The position numbers and the translations under genes were made by a program. A stretch of 64,000 nucleotides of DNA from Chryseobacterium lathyri (GTDB lineage Bacteria; Bacteroidota; Bacteroidia; Flavobacteriales; Weeksellaceae): assembly GCF_003290185.1 (NCBI RefSeq), contig NZ_QNFY01000013.1, positions 108,380 through 172,379 on the forward strand, read 5' to 3'. Positions 63,877 to 64,000 of this stretch are shown piece by piece. Within the stretch, counting starts at the first letter, position 1. Each line of letters opens with the position of its first letter. Under the pieces are notes generated by a model. The model was not told the origin of the DNA, did no database searches, and saw only the letters and a program-made list of their open reading frames with translations.

Positions 63877-63909
63877 TTTGATTTATTTTATTTTTTATTT
63901 CTATATTTG
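63877..63909 (+). promoter_or_regulatory. Bacteroidota-type promoter reading out of the window
   Basis: TTTG (63877-63880) and TATATTTG (63902-63909) are separated by 21 bp and match the -33/-7 consensus TTTG...TAnnTTTG. The gene it serves lies beyond position 64000. Confidence 0.6.
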
Positions 63910-64000
63910 CTTTAAATTATCAATTATAAACCTTTATAATTGAAGCTTATAGGTTGTGCTGTCTCATTTTTCGATAATAGAAATATAATCTATATTTTTT

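Larger units (their letters stand above)
63490..64000. other. Intergenic region with terminator and a downstream promoter
   Basis: No gene was seen. It holds the receptor terminator (63692-63724) and a well-matched promoter (63877-63909) directed out of the window. Confidence 0.6.

Overview
The window looks like chromosome of a flavobacterium of the Chryseobacterium/Weeksellaceae type. Supporting signs are AT-rich DNA, type IX secretion (T9SS) C-terminal sorting domains, promoters with a TAnnTTTG -7 element, a SpvB-type Rhs giant protein, 7TMR-like sensor kinases, TPR/LuxR-like regulators, and several secreted proteins that begin with a signal peptide followed by VGINT-TP and LDVNG. No rRNA, tRNA, CRISPR array or intact transposase was seen. 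The genus is inferred from gene style, not from a marker gene.

Region 1 (1-13 kb) is accessory DNA of the kind carried by integrative or conjugative elements. It starts with a mutagenic DNA-repair cassette: a DnaE-type polymerase (cut by the window start) and a DinB-type Y-family polymerase. These face a LexA-like HTH/S24 repressor across a 75-bp intergenic region that carries two TTGCTA...TAGCAA palindromes, one overlapping the repressor start codon. A long minus-strand operon follows (12963 down to 5517): SSB, ArdA antirestriction, several small unknown proteins, a YubB/DUF1281-like protein, and the PRTRC set E, C, F-like, B and ThiF.

Region 2 (13-31 kb) is a mixed island. It holds a secreted C10 cysteine protease with a lipoprotein partner, a membrane-anchored Mrr-like nuclease, a SOS-response peptidase (SRAP) gene destroyed by an internal deletion, a second PD-(D/E)XK-like protein, an outer-membrane barrel, and a polymorphic-toxin operon. 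That operon has a structured leader, a small T9SS-tagged protein, a 2120-residue SpvB/FG-GAP/Rhs protein ending in a nuclease-like domain, and a presumed immunity gene. A 318-bp tandem duplication and gene remnants follow.

Region 3 (31-53 kb) carries a T9SS-exported reprolysin-like metalloprotease, four mosaic surface/fibre-like VGINT proteins, two TPR-LuxR regulators, two copies of a two-gene HTH module, four AraC-type regulators (one membrane-embedded with a Cys cluster), PhzF and an aldehyde dehydrogenase.

Region 4 (53-64 kb) looks like ordinary chromosome: a cupin, a DUF1826-like protein, an SDR-Crp/Fnr operon, a secreted glutaminase, and a LytS/LytTR two-component pair divergent from a TonB-dependent-receptor-like barrel protein.
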